A stretch of DNA of 64,000 nt from contig CAYZZW010000005.1 of the NCBI GenBank assembly GCA_964482955.1, positions 1 to 64,000 of the forward strand, given 5' to 3'. Each line of letters begins with the position of its first letter. Position 1 is the stretch's first letter. Under the pieces are notes generated by a model that worked only from the letters and a program-made list of their open reading frames with translations, was not told where the DNA came from and made no database searches. A program made the position numbers and the translations under genes. Shown piece after piece: positions 26,186 through 35,243 of this stretch. This stretch comes from JAPLSN01 sp964482955 (lineage in GTDB: Bacteria; Spirochaetota; Spirochaetia; Treponematales; UBA12059).

Positions 26186-29080
26186 ATGATCATCCTGTAC
26201 GCCAAGATCGATTTCTTCCCCCAGCAGCGGCGCGTCGACGGCGACGGAACAGCCAGGCTGCTCTCCGATCTCCGCGCGCTGGCCGAAAGCTACGGCGGCG
26301 CGCCGTTCGGGCGGGAGGATCCCTTCACGGCCTCCTTCGACGAGCGCAACGGCTTCCACGCGATCCAGTGCGTCGAAGCCCTGTCCGCCGCGGAGCGCCT
26401 GCTCGCGGCCGCGGCGAAGGACGGCGCCTGCCCCGGCTACGCCCTCGTCCTGCACCGGAGCGAAGACGCGGAAACGGCGCAAGGCGAGCTCAGGCGGCTC
26501 TGGTGCGCGCTTCCGCCCGAAAACGGCGTCTGGCTGTCGCGCGAGGCGGCGAAAGCCGTCGCCCCGTACGTCAGGGTCCAGGACCGCGGCAGCAGCATCC
26601 GCTTCGTCGGACCGTCGTACCGCGACGACGCGTCGGCGGGGTCGGCTCCGGAGTTCGCGCTCCGCCGGGACGACGTGACCGCGCTGTCGCAGGTCTTCGG
26701 CGACGCCTTCACCGCCGACGGCGTGCGGCTCGTCTACGTGCGCTACTCGCCGCAGGGCGAATCCTCGGTCCCCGTCGAGGACGCGTTCGCGGAACTGGGC
26801 TATAGTCCGGGCGCCTTCCCCGTGCTCGGCGCCGGCGTCGCGAATCCCCGCCCCTACGAAGCCTTCATCGACACGCCCCTGGCGCGGCTCGAAGGCGGAC
26901 TCGCGGAACGGCTGACGCCGAACGAGCGCGTCCTCCTCGAGCGGTCCAGGGCGGCCTTCGGCATACTCGCGGGCGTCATCAGGCCGGGCGCCGTCTCGAA
27001 CCGCCTCATGAGGGGCATGGACACCTACCTCACCCTCTGCGTCCGGGCGTACGTCCGTGAGATGGCCTCGCGCGGACTGCCCGCCGTGCTGGCCTTCCGG
27101 AACTTCCACCGCGTATCGAAGGAAAGCGCCGATTTCGTGACGAAGCTCGTCGAATCGGGCGAAAACCTCTGCATCGTCTGCGCTTCCGAGAATCCGCCGC
27201 CCCCGTCCTGGGGCAAATTCGATTTCCGGCTCGTGGAAGTCGGGCCGAGCGGCTCGGGAGACTACCGCGAAGCCGCGGGCGCCGTCGATCCGGAGGCGCC
27301 GCTCGAATCGCTCTGGAAGCTGAGTTCGTCATCGCCGCTCGACCTGTACAAGCGCGTCTTCCTCTGGAACCGCGGACTCAAGAAGGCCGCGCTCTCGAAG
27401 ACGTCGTTCCGCTCCCAGCTCCTCGCCCTCCTGCCGGCGGAAGCGTCGCTTCTCCTGTACGCCTGCGGCGCGTGCGGAAACATCCTCGACGGCGGGCAGT
27501 TTTCCGAGTTCATGGGACGGCTCGGGCTGCTCCCGCCGGCCTACCGCCTGTTGCGCGACCTCCTGCACGACCGGGGCTTCCTCGAGCGCGGCTCGTCCGA
27601 GCCGGCCTATCCCGTCGCGCCCGAGGATTTCCCGGAAACCTCGCGCGCGGGGCGGGAAGCCGTCGACGACGCCCTCGCCGAACACCTGGCGGCCCTGTAC
27701 CGCCAGAAGCGCGTGCGCCCGTCCCTCGGGCTCGTCGAATCCATCCGGCGTTCCCGACGCGCGCCCGGCGATCCCGAGCGGATCCTCGCGTTCGAATGCG
27801 CCCTCGACGATACCGTCATCTCGACGGACGGGTCCGCCTCGTCCCCGGGAACCGCGTGGTCCGAACTCGGCTTCGATCCGTACGCGTTGCGCGACGCGGC
27901 CGCCGCGCTCGAACGCTCGGATCGGGACGCCTGCCTCGCGGCGCTCGACCGCGCGGAAAGGGCCGCGACCGACCGCGAGTTCGGCGCCGCCGTCCTGGAA
28001 CTCCTCAAGGCCGATTTCGCCTACGCGTCGAAGGACGCGCCGACCGCCGCCGACTGCGCCAAGCGCGCCCTGCTCCACCTGCGGCACACGAACGCGCCGC
28101 GGCCCGAAGCCTTCGCCCTGCGCCTGCTCGGCATGTGCGCGCTGGCCCAGGAACGCGCCGTCGAGGCGATCGAGTATTTTTCGAGCGCGTACGACGTCGC
28201 CGAAAGCTCCCGGCAGGACCGCGAGCGGCTCCTGTCGGCGTGGTTCGCCGCGTGCGGCCATTTCCTCCGCGGCGACTACGCGCGGGCGTCGCGCCACGCC
28301 GAGCTGGCGCAGGGAGCCGCGCGGTCGCTCTGTCTCAGGGACTGGGAAAGCTGGCTGGATTTCTTCCAGGGCCGCCTCCATTTCGAGGCGGGCGATTACG
28401 AGGAAGCGATACGCCGGTTCTCGGAAGCACGTTGCGGCGCCCTCGTCAACGGCCTCGAAGGGGCCGAACGCCGCTGCGTCGCGTGGACGGCCCGGGCCCG
28501 CGGTCACCTGGGCGAATTCGAGGCGGTCGACGCCGTCCTCGCGTCGCTCGCCGGGGACGCCGAAGCCGCCCTCTTCCGCGGCGAACTCAGGCTGCTCGCG
28601 GGGAACCACGCGGAAGCGGCGGCCCTCCTGGCGGCCGTTCCGCCCTTCCCGCCCCGGTCCTTCGCCCCGGCGGAAGCCATCGCGTGGGACTCGGCCTTCG
28701 CCGGCGTCGAAGGCCGCGGACCCGGATTCGGGAAGGCCGCGACGATCGAAGGCGACTACCTGAAGGCGCTCCGGCTCTTCGCGCGGGGCATGGCCGATCC
28801 GGAACCCGAACGCGCCACCGCGCTCTTCGCGATGACGCGGGAGGAGCGCATCGCCGAGGACAATCCCTTCGCCATGCTCTATTTCCTGTTCTGCTTCCTC
28901 GCGCTCGAACGCCTCGAAACGCCGCCCATCGACCGCGCCACCGTGCTGAGCAGGGCGTACCGCCTCTTCCAGGAACGCTCGAGCCGCATCGACGACCACG
29001 CCCTCCGCTCGTCCTTCCAGGAGCGCAACGTGTGGACCCGCCGTCTCGTCGACGCCGCCAAGACCTACAAGTTTTTCTGA
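26186..29080 (+). CDS. Large TPR protein with degenerate cyclase-like and STAND-like domains
   Basis: 964 residues, no signal or membrane segment. Residues 1-150 look like a class III nucleotide cyclase homology fold without catalytic residues: IDFFPQQRRVDGDGTARLLSDL region, GYALVLHRSEDAETAQGELR, then VWLSREAAKAVAPYV. Residues about 250-360 resemble a STAND/AAA_16 ATPase whose P-loop is missing and whose Walker B acidic residues are replaced (VLAFRNFHRVSKESADFV). Residues about 570-960 are TPR-like helix pairs. The cyclase-STAND-TPR order is known in signalling proteins; here both enzymatic parts seem dead, so a scaffold role is inferred. Confidence 0.7.
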   Translation: MIILYAKIDFFPQQRRVDGDGTARLLSDLRALAESYGGAPFGREDPFTASFDERNGFHAIQCVEALSAAERLLAAAAKDGACPGYALVLHRSEDAETAQGELRRLWCALPPENGVWLSREAAKAVAPYVRVQDRGSSIRFVGPSYRDDASAGSAPEFALRRDDVTALSQVFGDAFTADGVRLVYVRYSPQGESSVPVEDAFAELGYSPGAFPVLGAGVANPRPYEAFIDTPLARLEGGLAERLTPNERVLLERSRAAFGILAGVIRPGAVSNRLMRGMDTYLTLCVRAYVREMASRGLPAVLAFRNFHRVSKESADFVTKLVESGENLCIVCASENPPPPSWGKFDFRLVEVGPSGSGDYREAAGAVDPEAPLESLWKLSSSSPLDLYKRVFLWNRGLKKAALSKTSFRSQLLALLPAEASLLLYACGACGNILDGGQFSEFMGRLGLLPPAYRLLRDLLHDRGFLERGSSEPAYPVAPEDFPETSRAGREAVDDALAEHLAALYRQKRVRPSLGLVESIRRSRRAPGDPERILAFECALDDTVISTDGSASSPGTAWSELGFDPYALRDAAAALERSDRDACLAALDRAERAATDREFGAAVLELLKADFAYASKDAPTAADCAKRALLHLRHTNAPRPEAFALRLLGMCALAQERAVEAIEYFSSAYDVAESSRQDRERLLSAWFAACGHFLRGDYARASRHAELAQGAARSLCLRDWESWLDFFQGRLHFEAGDYEEAIRRFSEARCGALVNGLEGAERRCVAWTARARGHLGEFEAVDAVLASLAGDAEAALFRGELRLLAGNHAEAAALLAAVPPFPPRSFAPAEAIAWDSAFAGVEGRGPGFGKAATIEGDYLKALRLFARGMADPEPERATALFAMTREERIAEDNPFAMLYFLFCFLALERLETPPIDRATVLSRAYRLFQERSSRIDDHALRSSFQERNVWTRRLVDAAKTYKFF

Positions 29081-29145
29081 CCGTCACCGTCACCGTCGAA
29101 GCCGACCGCCGGGGTAACCGATCTACCGTTGAAAGACAACCACGG

Positions 29146-31188
29146 TCAATCGGGTTCGTCGAGGGACTGGACGGGTTTGCGGGCGGCGTCTGAGGTGGCG
29201 AACATGTCCTTCATCTTCGCGAAGGCGTCGGCCACCTGGTCCTCGCTGGCAGTGACGTCGCACTCGCCCCAGGTCAGCAGGTTTTCGGGAATCTCGGACA
29301 GGAAAGGCGACGGGACGCACTCCATCACCTGGTTCTGGCGGCGGCGCTTGGCGCAGGTGGTGATGAAAAGCTTCTTCCGCGCGCGGGTGATGGCGACGTA
29401 GAAGAGCCGGCGCTCCTCCTCGAGGTTGCCCTCGCCCTCCTCGAGCGAACGCGCGTGCGGGATGATGCCGTCCTCGCAGCCGGCGATGAACACGACGTCG
29501 TACTCGAGCCCCTTCGCCGCGTGGATCGTCATGAGGTTGACCTTGCCGGAATCCTCCTCGTCCTCGGCGTCGTCGCGCGTGATGAGGGAGATGCGGTTGA
29601 GCCAGTCGTACAGCGACGGATTCATCGTGTCCGGGTCCTTCTCCCACATGTCGATGGACCGGACGAGGCTCTCGATGTTGCGGAGCTTCCAGGTGGCCGC
29701 CTTGTCGTTGTTCGGATTCTCCGCGACGAGATAGCTCCAGTAGTCGATGGTATCGACCATCTTGCGGACCTTGGCCGCCAGGTTCTTGCGTCCGAGCAGT
29801 TCCTCCCGCAGGCCGTCGAGGAGCTCGACGAGCCCGATCACGTCGGCGCGCGACTTCTCCGGGAACGGGGTGAACGGATCGTCGCGGACGATGTCCATCG
29901 CCTTGCGCATCGAGCAGTCGTGCTCGCGCGCGATCTCGGTGATCCGCTCGAGCGTCACGCGCCCGATGCCGCGCCGGGGGACGTTGGCGATGCGGATGAG
30001 GTTCATGTCGTCGTCCGGGTTCGCCGTGACGCGCAGGTACGAGACGATGTCCTTGATCTCCTTGCGCTGGAAGAAGCTCGTGCCGCCGGTCACGCGGTAG
30101 GGCACGCCCTGCGCGAGGAAGGCTTCCTCGATCCAGCGCGTGAGCGAATTGATGCGGATGAGGACCCCGAACTCCTTGTACGGGACGCTTTCGCGGATGC
30201 GCACCGCCTTGATCGTCCGGGCGATGAACTCGGCCTCCTCCATCTCGTCCGCCGGCGCGAGCGCCTCGATGGGCGTGCCCGTGCCCGACGGCGACCAGAG
30301 CGCCTTGGGCTTGCGGTTCGTGTTGTTGGCGATGACGGAGTTCGCGGCCTCGAGGATCGTCGAGGTGGAGCGGTAGTTGCGCTCGAGCATCACCTGCTTG
30401 AGGTGCGGCCAATGCGCCTCGAACTGCATGATGTTCTCGTAGTTGGCGCCGCGCCACGAATAGATGGACTGGTCGTCGTCGCCCACGACGCACACGTTGT
30501 CGTCGGCGAGGAGGCGCATGAGGCGGTACTGCTGGAGCGACGTGTCCTGGAACTCGTCGATCATGATGTAACGGTAGCGGTCGCGATAGTGGTCGAGCGC
30601 CTCGGGAAAGCGCTCGAAGACCTCGATGGGCTTCTGGATGAGGTCGTCGAAGTCGAGCGCGTTGTACGCCTTGAGCGAGGCCTGGTATTCCGCGTAGACC
30701 TTTTCGTAGAGGTCGTTGGCGCCGGCCCAGGTCGAACGCTCCGTCTTCACGTTGGAAAAGGCGATGCCGGCCGCGTTGACGTCGAAGGTCTCCATGCGGA
30801 AGCCGAGCTCCCGCGCGCACTCCTTGATGAGCTCGCGCCGGTCCACCTCGTCGTAGATCGAGAAGTTCTCGCGCCAGCCGAGGCGGTGGATCTCCTTGCG
30901 GAGTATCTTCACGCCGAACGCGTGGAACGTGGAGCAGGTCAGGTTCTGGAGCTTCTTCCCCGTCACTTCGCGCACGCGCGTCGCCATCTCCCGGGCCGCC
31001 TTGTTCGTGAAGGTGAGCGCGAGGATCGACGACTGCGGCACGCCCTTTTCGAGCATGTAGGCGACGCGGAAGGTGATGACGCGCGTCTTGCCGGAGCCCG
31101 CGCCCGCGATGATGAGCAAGGGGCCGTCGACCGTGGTCACGGCCTCGTACTGCTCGGGATTCAGCTCGGCCTTGAAGTCGATGTGCAT
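29146..31188 (-). CDS. UvrD/PcrA/Rep-type superfamily 1 DNA helicase
   Basis: 680 residues. Helicase motifs are in order: Q motif LNPEQYEAV, Walker A AGAGSGKTRV, Ia LTFTNKAAREM, II YIMIDEFQDTS, III VVGDDDQSIYSWRGA, IV YRST, V TIHAAKGLEYDVVF and VI RRLFYVAITRARKKL. The enzyme unwinds DNA 3'-5' in repair and replication. Length and C-terminus do not separate PcrA, UvrD and Rep. It is the last gene of the leftward infC-to-helicase stretch, convergent with the TPR gene. Confidence 0.95.
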   Translation of the reverse strand: MHIDFKAELNPEQYEAVTTVDGPLLIIAGAGSGKTRVITFRVAYMLEKGVPQSSILALTFTNKAAREMATRVREVTGKKLQNLTCSTFHAFGVKILRKEIHRLGWRENFSIYDEVDRRELIKECARELGFRMETFDVNAAGIAFSNVKTERSTWAGANDLYEKVYAEYQASLKAYNALDFDDLIQKPIEVFERFPEALDHYRDRYRYIMIDEFQDTSLQQYRLMRLLADDNVCVVGDDDQSIYSWRGANYENIMQFEAHWPHLKQVMLERNYRSTSTILEAANSVIANNTNRKPKALWSPSGTGTPIEALAPADEMEEAEFIARTIKAVRIRESVPYKEFGVLIRINSLTRWIEEAFLAQGVPYRVTGGTSFFQRKEIKDIVSYLRVTANPDDDMNLIRIANVPRRGIGRVTLERITEIAREHDCSMRKAMDIVRDDPFTPFPEKSRADVIGLVELLDGLREELLGRKNLAAKVRKMVDTIDYWSYLVAENPNNDKAATWKLRNIESLVRSIDMWEKDPDTMNPSLYDWLNRISLITRDDAEDEEDSGKVNLMTIHAAKGLEYDVVFIAGCEDGIIPHARSLEEGEGNLEEERRLFYVAITRARKKLFITTCAKRRRQNQVMECVPSPFLSEIPENLLTWGECDVTASEDQVADAFAKMKDMFATSDAARKPVQSLDEPD

Positions 31189-31198
31189 GGAACGGGAA

Positions 31199-31678
31199 CT
31201 AGATCCGCTTGAGGAGGAAGGACAGCGCCTCGACGCCGAAGGCGACGACGAGGCTCACGATCACGCCCGCGGCGAGGACGCCGCACGCGACGGCGAGCAT
31301 CACCTTCCACGGCTTCATGCCGAGGACCCAGCCGCCGAGCGTGCCGGTCCACGCTCCGGTGAGCGGCGCCGGGATGGCTACGAAAATGAAGATGCCGAGG
31401 TACCCGTACTTTTCGACGCCGGCGTGGAGCTTCGCCCGCGCGCGTGCGACGAAGCGGTCGAAGAGCGACGCGTAGAATTTCCAGCGGTACAGGAGCGCGT
31501 GAACCGAGCTCAGGAACAGGTAGGCGATCGGGGCGACGAGCGCGTTGACCGCGGTGCAGAAGAGGAACGCGGGCAGGATACCCATCCCCTGGGACACGGC
31601 GAAGGGGATGGCGCCGCGGAGTTCGGATATCGGAACGAGGGACCAGAACGCGGTCCAGGCCAAGGTCGAAGGTTTCAT
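31199..31678 (-). CDS. Small multidrug-export-type membrane protein (COG2426)
   Basis: 159 residues with four or more hydrophobic helices and the family segments PISELRGAIPFAVSQGMG and IFIFVAIPAPLTGAWTG. Both are typical of the Sm_multidrug_ex/COG2426 group. Despite the family name, its transport role is not established. The ATG at 31676-31678 is preferred because longer frames are antisense to or overlap miaA. It lies 89 bases after miaA. Confidence 0.85.
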   Translation of the reverse strand: MKPSTLAWTAFWSLVPISELRGAIPFAVSQGMGILPAFLFCTAVNALVAPIAYLFLSSVHALLYRWKFYASLFDRFVARARAKLHAGVEKYGYLGIFIFVAIPAPLTGAWTGTLGGWVLGMKPWKVMLAVACGVLAAGVIVSLVVAFGVEALSFLLKRI

Positions 31679-31767
31679 CGAGGCGGGACTATAGCAGAAG
31701 AGCGCCCCTTTGGCCACACGGCGCGCGCGATCCGGAGATTCCGCCGCGAGACTTCCGCGAAAGGCTT

Positions 31768-32706
31768 TCAGCGGAAGGCGATCGCGGATTTCACGGCGGC
31801 GGCGGAGCCTTCGACGTCGGAGGGATCGAGGGAGACGAGGCCTTCGAGCGAGCGGAAGAACGAAAGCTGGCGCTTGGCGTAACGGCGCGTGTCCAGCTTG
31901 ATCTCGTCGCGCAGTTCGCGCGAATCCGGCCGCAGCGAGCCGTCGGGTGCGAAGAACTCGCCGTAGCCGATCGCCTTCATGCCCGGGTCGCCGGGGCCGT
32001 ACCCGCGGGCGACGAGGGAGCGCACTTCGGCCGGAAGCCCCGCGGCGAACATCGCGTCGACGCGTCCGTCGATGCGGGCGTAGAGCTCGGCGCGCGGGCG
32101 CTCCGCGCACATGAGCGCGAAATGCCAGAGGGCGCGCGGCTTCGAAGGCACCGCGAAGTCCGAAAGCGGCTTTCCAGTGGCGCGCACCACTTCGAGGGCC
32201 CTCGTGACGCGGTAGGCGTCGTTCGGGGCGATGCGCGACGCCGCGACGGGATCCGCCCGGCGCAGCTCCTCGAACAGGACGGACAAACCCCGTTCCGCGA
32301 GGTCGGCGGCGACGCGGGCGCGCGACGCCGGATCGGCTTTCGGCGTCGCGGGCAGGCCGCAGACGAAGTTCCGGAGGTAGAACGCCGTGCCGCCCGCGAC
32401 GACGGGCAAGCGCCCGCGCGCGAGGATGTCGGCGCACGCGGCGTCCGCGAGCGCGACGAAATCGCCGGCGGTGAACTGTTCGGACGGATCGCGCACGTCG
32501 ACGAGATGGTGCGGCAGGCGCTCCCGGAACGCCGCGTCCGGCTTTGCGGTGCCGACGTCCATGCCGCGGTACACCTGCATCGAGTCGGCCGACACGATCT
32601 CGGCTTCGGGCAGGCCGAATTCGGCGCGGCGCCCGACGAAGAGCGTCTCGAGGAGCGAGGTCTTGCCGGAGGCGGTGGGACCGAACAGCACCAGGACGGT
32701 GTTCAT
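31768..32706 (-). CDS. miaA: tRNA dimethylallyltransferase MiaA
   Basis: 312 residues, the family size. P-loop VLFGPTASGKTSLLE; DSMQVYRGMDVGTAKP; HHLVDVRDPSEQFTAGDF; VVAGGTAFYLRNF; and KLDTRRYAKRQLSFFR near the C-terminus, all MiaA hallmarks. It adds a dimethylallyl group to A37 of tRNAs reading U-starting codons. It follows rpoZ in the same direction after 79 bases. Confidence 0.97.
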   Translation of the reverse strand: MNTVLVLFGPTASGKTSLLETLFVGRRAEFGLPEAEIVSADSMQVYRGMDVGTAKPDAAFRERLPHHLVDVRDPSEQFTAGDFVALADAACADILARGRLPVVAGGTAFYLRNFVCGLPATPKADPASRARVAADLAERGLSVLFEELRRADPVAASRIAPNDAYRVTRALEVVRATGKPLSDFAVPSKPRALWHFALMCAERPRAELYARIDGRVDAMFAAGLPAEVRSLVARGYGPGDPGMKAIGYGEFFAPDGSLRPDSRELRDEIKLDTRRYAKRQLSFFRSLEGLVSLDPSDVEGSAAAVKSAIAFR

Positions 32707-32785
32707 ATAAGGAAGGAAACGGAGGGGTTGCGGAGGGTGACGGCGATCGCGCCCGCCGCCGCGGCGGCGGCGGCGCGTGATGCCG

Positions 32786-32977
32786 TCATTCGACGAAGCG
32801 GTAGTCCACCTGCTTGCCGAACACCTGCCTCATGGACAGGGAGACGACCTTGCCGTTGTTCTTCTCCACCTCCGGCGTGCGGAGCACGGCGAGCTGGAAG
32901 GCGCGGCGGGTCACGGCGACGGTGAATTCGTAGGCGTTGCGGTCGTATTCGATCAGCTGGTCGAGCGGCATGCTCAT
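32786..32977 (-). CDS. rpoZ: RNA polymerase omega subunit
   Basis: 63 residues. SMPLDQLIEYDRNAYEFTVAVTRRA matches the omega helix that folds around the beta' C-terminus, with a short divergent tail. Omega stabilises the RNA polymerase core. It lies 27 bases after zapA. The small size and divergence lower certainty slightly. Confidence 0.8.
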   Translation of the reverse strand: MSMPLDQLIEYDRNAYEFTVAVTRRAFQLAVLRTPEVEKNNGKVVSLSMRQVFGKQVDYRFVE

Positions 32978-33004
32978 GGTTTTCTCCCTCGCGGCGGCCT
33001 TGGG

Positions 33005-33322
33005 TCAGCGCCGCGGCGGTTCGTAACGGTTGTCGTCATCGAGCCCTTCGTCGATCCTGGCGATCAGGGTCGACGCGATGCGCTCGAGTTCCTCGGCGGC
33101 CGGGTCGAGCGGACGCGGGGCGCCGCGCTCGAGTTCGTCCACCAAAAAGATGCCCGCGAGGATGGCCGATTTCAGGGGATCGACCACCTTCGTGTCGCGG
33201 CGCACGGCTTCGATCCGTTCCCGCAGGCGGGTAACGACCTTGTCCATGTACTCCCGCGATTCGTCCGTCTGTATCGTGAACGAGGTGCCGAGAACGTCGA
33301 TCCGCATGGTCTGGATCGGCAT
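33005..33322 (-). CDS. zapA: Cell division protein ZapA
   Basis: 105 residues. An N-terminal beta hairpin (MRIDVLGTSFTIQTDES) leads into REYMDKVVTRLRERIEAV and a C-terminal helix (SAILAGIFLVDELERGA...EELERIASTL), the ZapA layout. ZapA crosslinks FtsZ filaments. It is encoded directly after a coiled-coil ZapB-like gene, a pairing that supports both calls. The ATG at 33320-33322 follows a GGAGG ribosome site. Confidence 0.88.
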   Translation of the reverse strand: MPIQTMRIDVLGTSFTIQTDESREYMDKVVTRLRERIEAVRRDTKVVDPLKSAILAGIFLVDELERGAPRPLDPAAEELERIASTLIARIDEGLDDDNRYEPPRR

Positions 33323-33335
33323 CGCCGGTCCTCCT

Positions 33336-33806
33336 TCAGAAGATTCCGAGATCGTCGGCGGCCGGTTTCGGCTCCTGTTCGAGTTCGAGGGTGACGTCGG
33401 GGGCCGCGGCGGGCGCTTGACGCATCGGCTCCGCTTCGGGCTTTGCCGCCGGTTTCGGAGCCGCGGTCGCGGCATGCGCCGCGGGCTTGGACGCCTGGGT
33501 CGGAGCCGCCGCCGGCTGAGCCGATGCCGACAGAGCCGAGGGCTGCGAGGCGGCCGGTGCCGCCCCCTTCCCAGTGATCGTGTCCTCGAAACTCTCGAGG
33601 CGCCCGAGCGCCTTGACGATGGCTTCCTCGATGCGGGACTGGTCGCGCTTGACGCCTTCCACGAAGGCTTCGAGCTCGGCGACGCGCGCCTTGCCGGCCC
33701 CGAGCTCCTCGCGGAGCGAGGAGTTCTCGGCGCGGAGGCGCGCGATGGTCGAGACCGCCCGGTCGACGCGCTCTTCGAGCGCGCGGACGTGATCGAGGGT
33801 GAGCAT
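33336..33806 (-). CDS. ZapB-like coiled-coil protein
   Basis: 156 residues. The first ~75 residues are a strong coiled coil (LDHVRALEERVDRAVSTIA, then NSSLREELGAGKARVAELE). A Pro/Ala-rich disordered tail follows, with a short acidic C-terminal peptide ending DDLGIF. The coiled coil and its place between rplT and zapA suggest a Z-ring associated factor. The acidic C-terminal peptide might bind a partner. It is not a close ZapB homologue by sequence. Confidence 0.65.
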   Translation of the reverse strand: MLTLDHVRALEERVDRAVSTIARLRAENSSLREELGAGKARVAELEAFVEGVKRDQSRIEEAIVKALGRLESFEDTITGKGAAPAASQPSALSASAQPAAAPTQASKPAAHAATAAPKPAAKPEAEPMRQAPAAAPDVTLELEQEPKPAADDLGIF

Positions 33807-33810
33807 GGCG

Positions 33811-34170
33811 TCAGGCGCCGAGGGCTTTCTTGGCCTGGTCGACGACCGCCTTGAACGCGGGCTGGTCGCGCATCGCCATGTCCGAAAGGACCTTGCGGTT
33901 GAGCTCGACGCCGGCTTTGCCGAGTCCCTCGACGAAGCGGCTGTACGACAGCCCCTCGAGGCGGCACGCGGCGTTGATGCGGGCGATCCACAGGCGGCGG
34001 AATTCGCTCTTCTTCGCGCGGCGGTCGCGATAGGCGTACATGAGCGCCTTGGCGACCGCGTCCTTCGCGGCCTTGTGGGCGCTGTGGCGGCGACCCCAGA
34101 AGCCCTTGGCGAGCTTCAGGATCTTCTTGCGATGTTCTTTTCTCCGGGTACCGTCTACTGCTCTCGGCAT
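33811..34170 (-). CDS. rplT: Ribosomal protein L20
   Basis: 119 residues starting MPRAVDGTRRKEHRKKILKL, with AKGFWGRRHSAHKAAKDAV, RRAKKSEFRRLWIARINAA and LSYSRFVEGL, all typical of bL20. L20 is an assembly protein of the 50S subunit and a translational repressor of the infC operon in some bacteria. It follows rpmI after 85 bases. Confidence 0.98.
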   Translation of the reverse strand: MPRAVDGTRRKEHRKKILKLAKGFWGRRHSAHKAAKDAVAKALMYAYRDRRAKKSEFRRLWIARINAACRLEGLSYSRFVEGLGKAGVELNRKVLSDMAMRDQPAFKAVVDQAKKALGA

Positions 34171-34255
34171 GACAAACTCCTACTTCGTGTTCGCGCGCGG
34201 CAACGCGCGCTCGTGATCGGTCGTCGGGGTCGCGCCTCGGCGCGCCGTCCCGTCG

Positions 34256-34456
34256 TCAACCGTAGGGAAGAAGCTTCTTCTTGATCTGATACGTCGGACC
34301 GTTGTCCACGTAACCGGCCTTGCGGAGCTTCCGTTTGCGCTTCGAGCTCTTCTTCGTGAGAATGTGGCGAAGGTTCATTTTCTTGTACTTGACCTTGCCG
34401 GAGGCCGTCAGCGTGAAGCGTTTGGCTGCCGCCTTTTTCGTCTTCATCTTGGGCAT
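34256..34456 (-). CDS. rpmI: Ribosomal protein L35
   Basis: 66 residues, PKMKTKKAAAKRFTLTASGK followed by a basic body with NLRHILTKKSSKRKR. This is the standard bL35 length and sequence. It lies between infC and rplT as in most bacteria. Confidence 0.98.
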   Translation of the reverse strand: MPKMKTKKAAAKRFTLTASGKVKYKKMNLRHILTKKSSKRKRKLRKAGYVDNGPTYQIKKKLLPYG

Positions 34457-34478
34457 GATCGTCCATCCCTTCCTTGGT

Positions 34479-35084
34479 TTATTCGCCGGCCTGAGCCGGC
34501 GCGGATTCGCCGGGTTTCCCCGGCGTCGGCGCGGGTTCCCCCGCCTTGGGCGCGTCCGGTTTCTTCGGAGCGACCTTCGGCGCGAGCACCATCGACATAA
34601 AACGCCCTTCCATCGAGGGCGGTTTTTCCATCACGAATTGCCCGTCAAGCCGGTCCAAAACCGCCTTGAGGACGTCCTCTCCGAGCTCGGTGTGGGCGAG
34701 TTCGCGGCCGCGGAAGCGTATGGTGACCTTGACCTTGTCGCCTTCGCCGAGGAACTCGCGCACGTGGCGCGACTTGAAGTCCAGATCGTGGTCGTCGATC
34801 TTGGGCTGCATCCGGATTTCCTTGATCTTGACGATCTTCTGGTTCTTCCGGTTGTCCTTGAACTTCTTTTCCTGTTCGAACTTGTACTTGCCGTAGTCGA
34901 GGATCTTGCAGACCGGCGGAACGCTGGTCGGGGCCACCTCGACCAGGTCGAGATTCGCCTCGCGGGCCATCCGCAGGGCTTCCACCGTGGGCAGGACGCC
35001 CCGCTGCTCCCCCTGATCGTCGATCAGCCTGACTTCCCGCACGCGGATCTGCTCGTTGATCCGCAAGTTCTTGTTGTCCGCCAA
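34479..35084 (-). CDS. infC: Translation initiation factor IF-3 (TTG start)
   Basis: 201 residues. The N-domain begins LADNKNLRINEQIRVREVRL, and the C-domain has KEIRMQPKIDDHDLDFK and VKVTIRFRGRELAHTELG. A Pro/Ala-rich tail of about 30 residues is extra. The start is TTG at 35082-35084, 4 bases after GGGAGG, with no ATG nearby. A rare start codon is a known feature of infC, because IF-3 itself discriminates against such starts. It heads the cluster down to miaA. Confidence 0.95.
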   Translation of the reverse strand: MADNKNLRINEQIRVREVRLIDDQGEQRGVLPTVEALRMAREANLDLVEVAPTSVPPVCKILDYGKYKFEQEKKFKDNRKNQKIVKIKEIRMQPKIDDHDLDFKSRHVREFLGEGDKVKVTIRFRGRELAHTELGEDVLKAVLDRLDGQFVMEKPPSMEGRFMSMVLAPKVAPKKPDAPKAGEPAPTPGKPGESAPAQAGE

Positions 35085-35118
35085 ACGTCCTCCCTCTGGG
35101 TACCAAGCGCGTAGATTC

Positions 35119-35154
35119 GGCGGAGACATTACCATATGGAACGTATCGCGTCAA
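35119..35154 (-). promoter_or_regulatory. Promoter of infC-rpmI-rplT
   Basis: On the minus strand TTGACG (35149-35154) and TAATGT (35126-35131) are separated by 17 bases. The predicted start near 35119 leaves a leader of about 35 bases before the TTG start. Confidence 0.6.
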
Positions 35155-35243
35155 ATGGTCAGTCGGCGCGAAGAAGCGTCCCGGTTCCGGAGCCGCCTTG
35201 GCCGTGTTGCATTTTGCTTCCGCCGGTGCTACCCTGCCCGGCC

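Noticed and set aside
25778..27109. N-terminal extension of the PP2C phosphatase
   Set aside because: It runs through a good promoter and antisense to the TPR gene; the membrane domain begins naturally at 25777.
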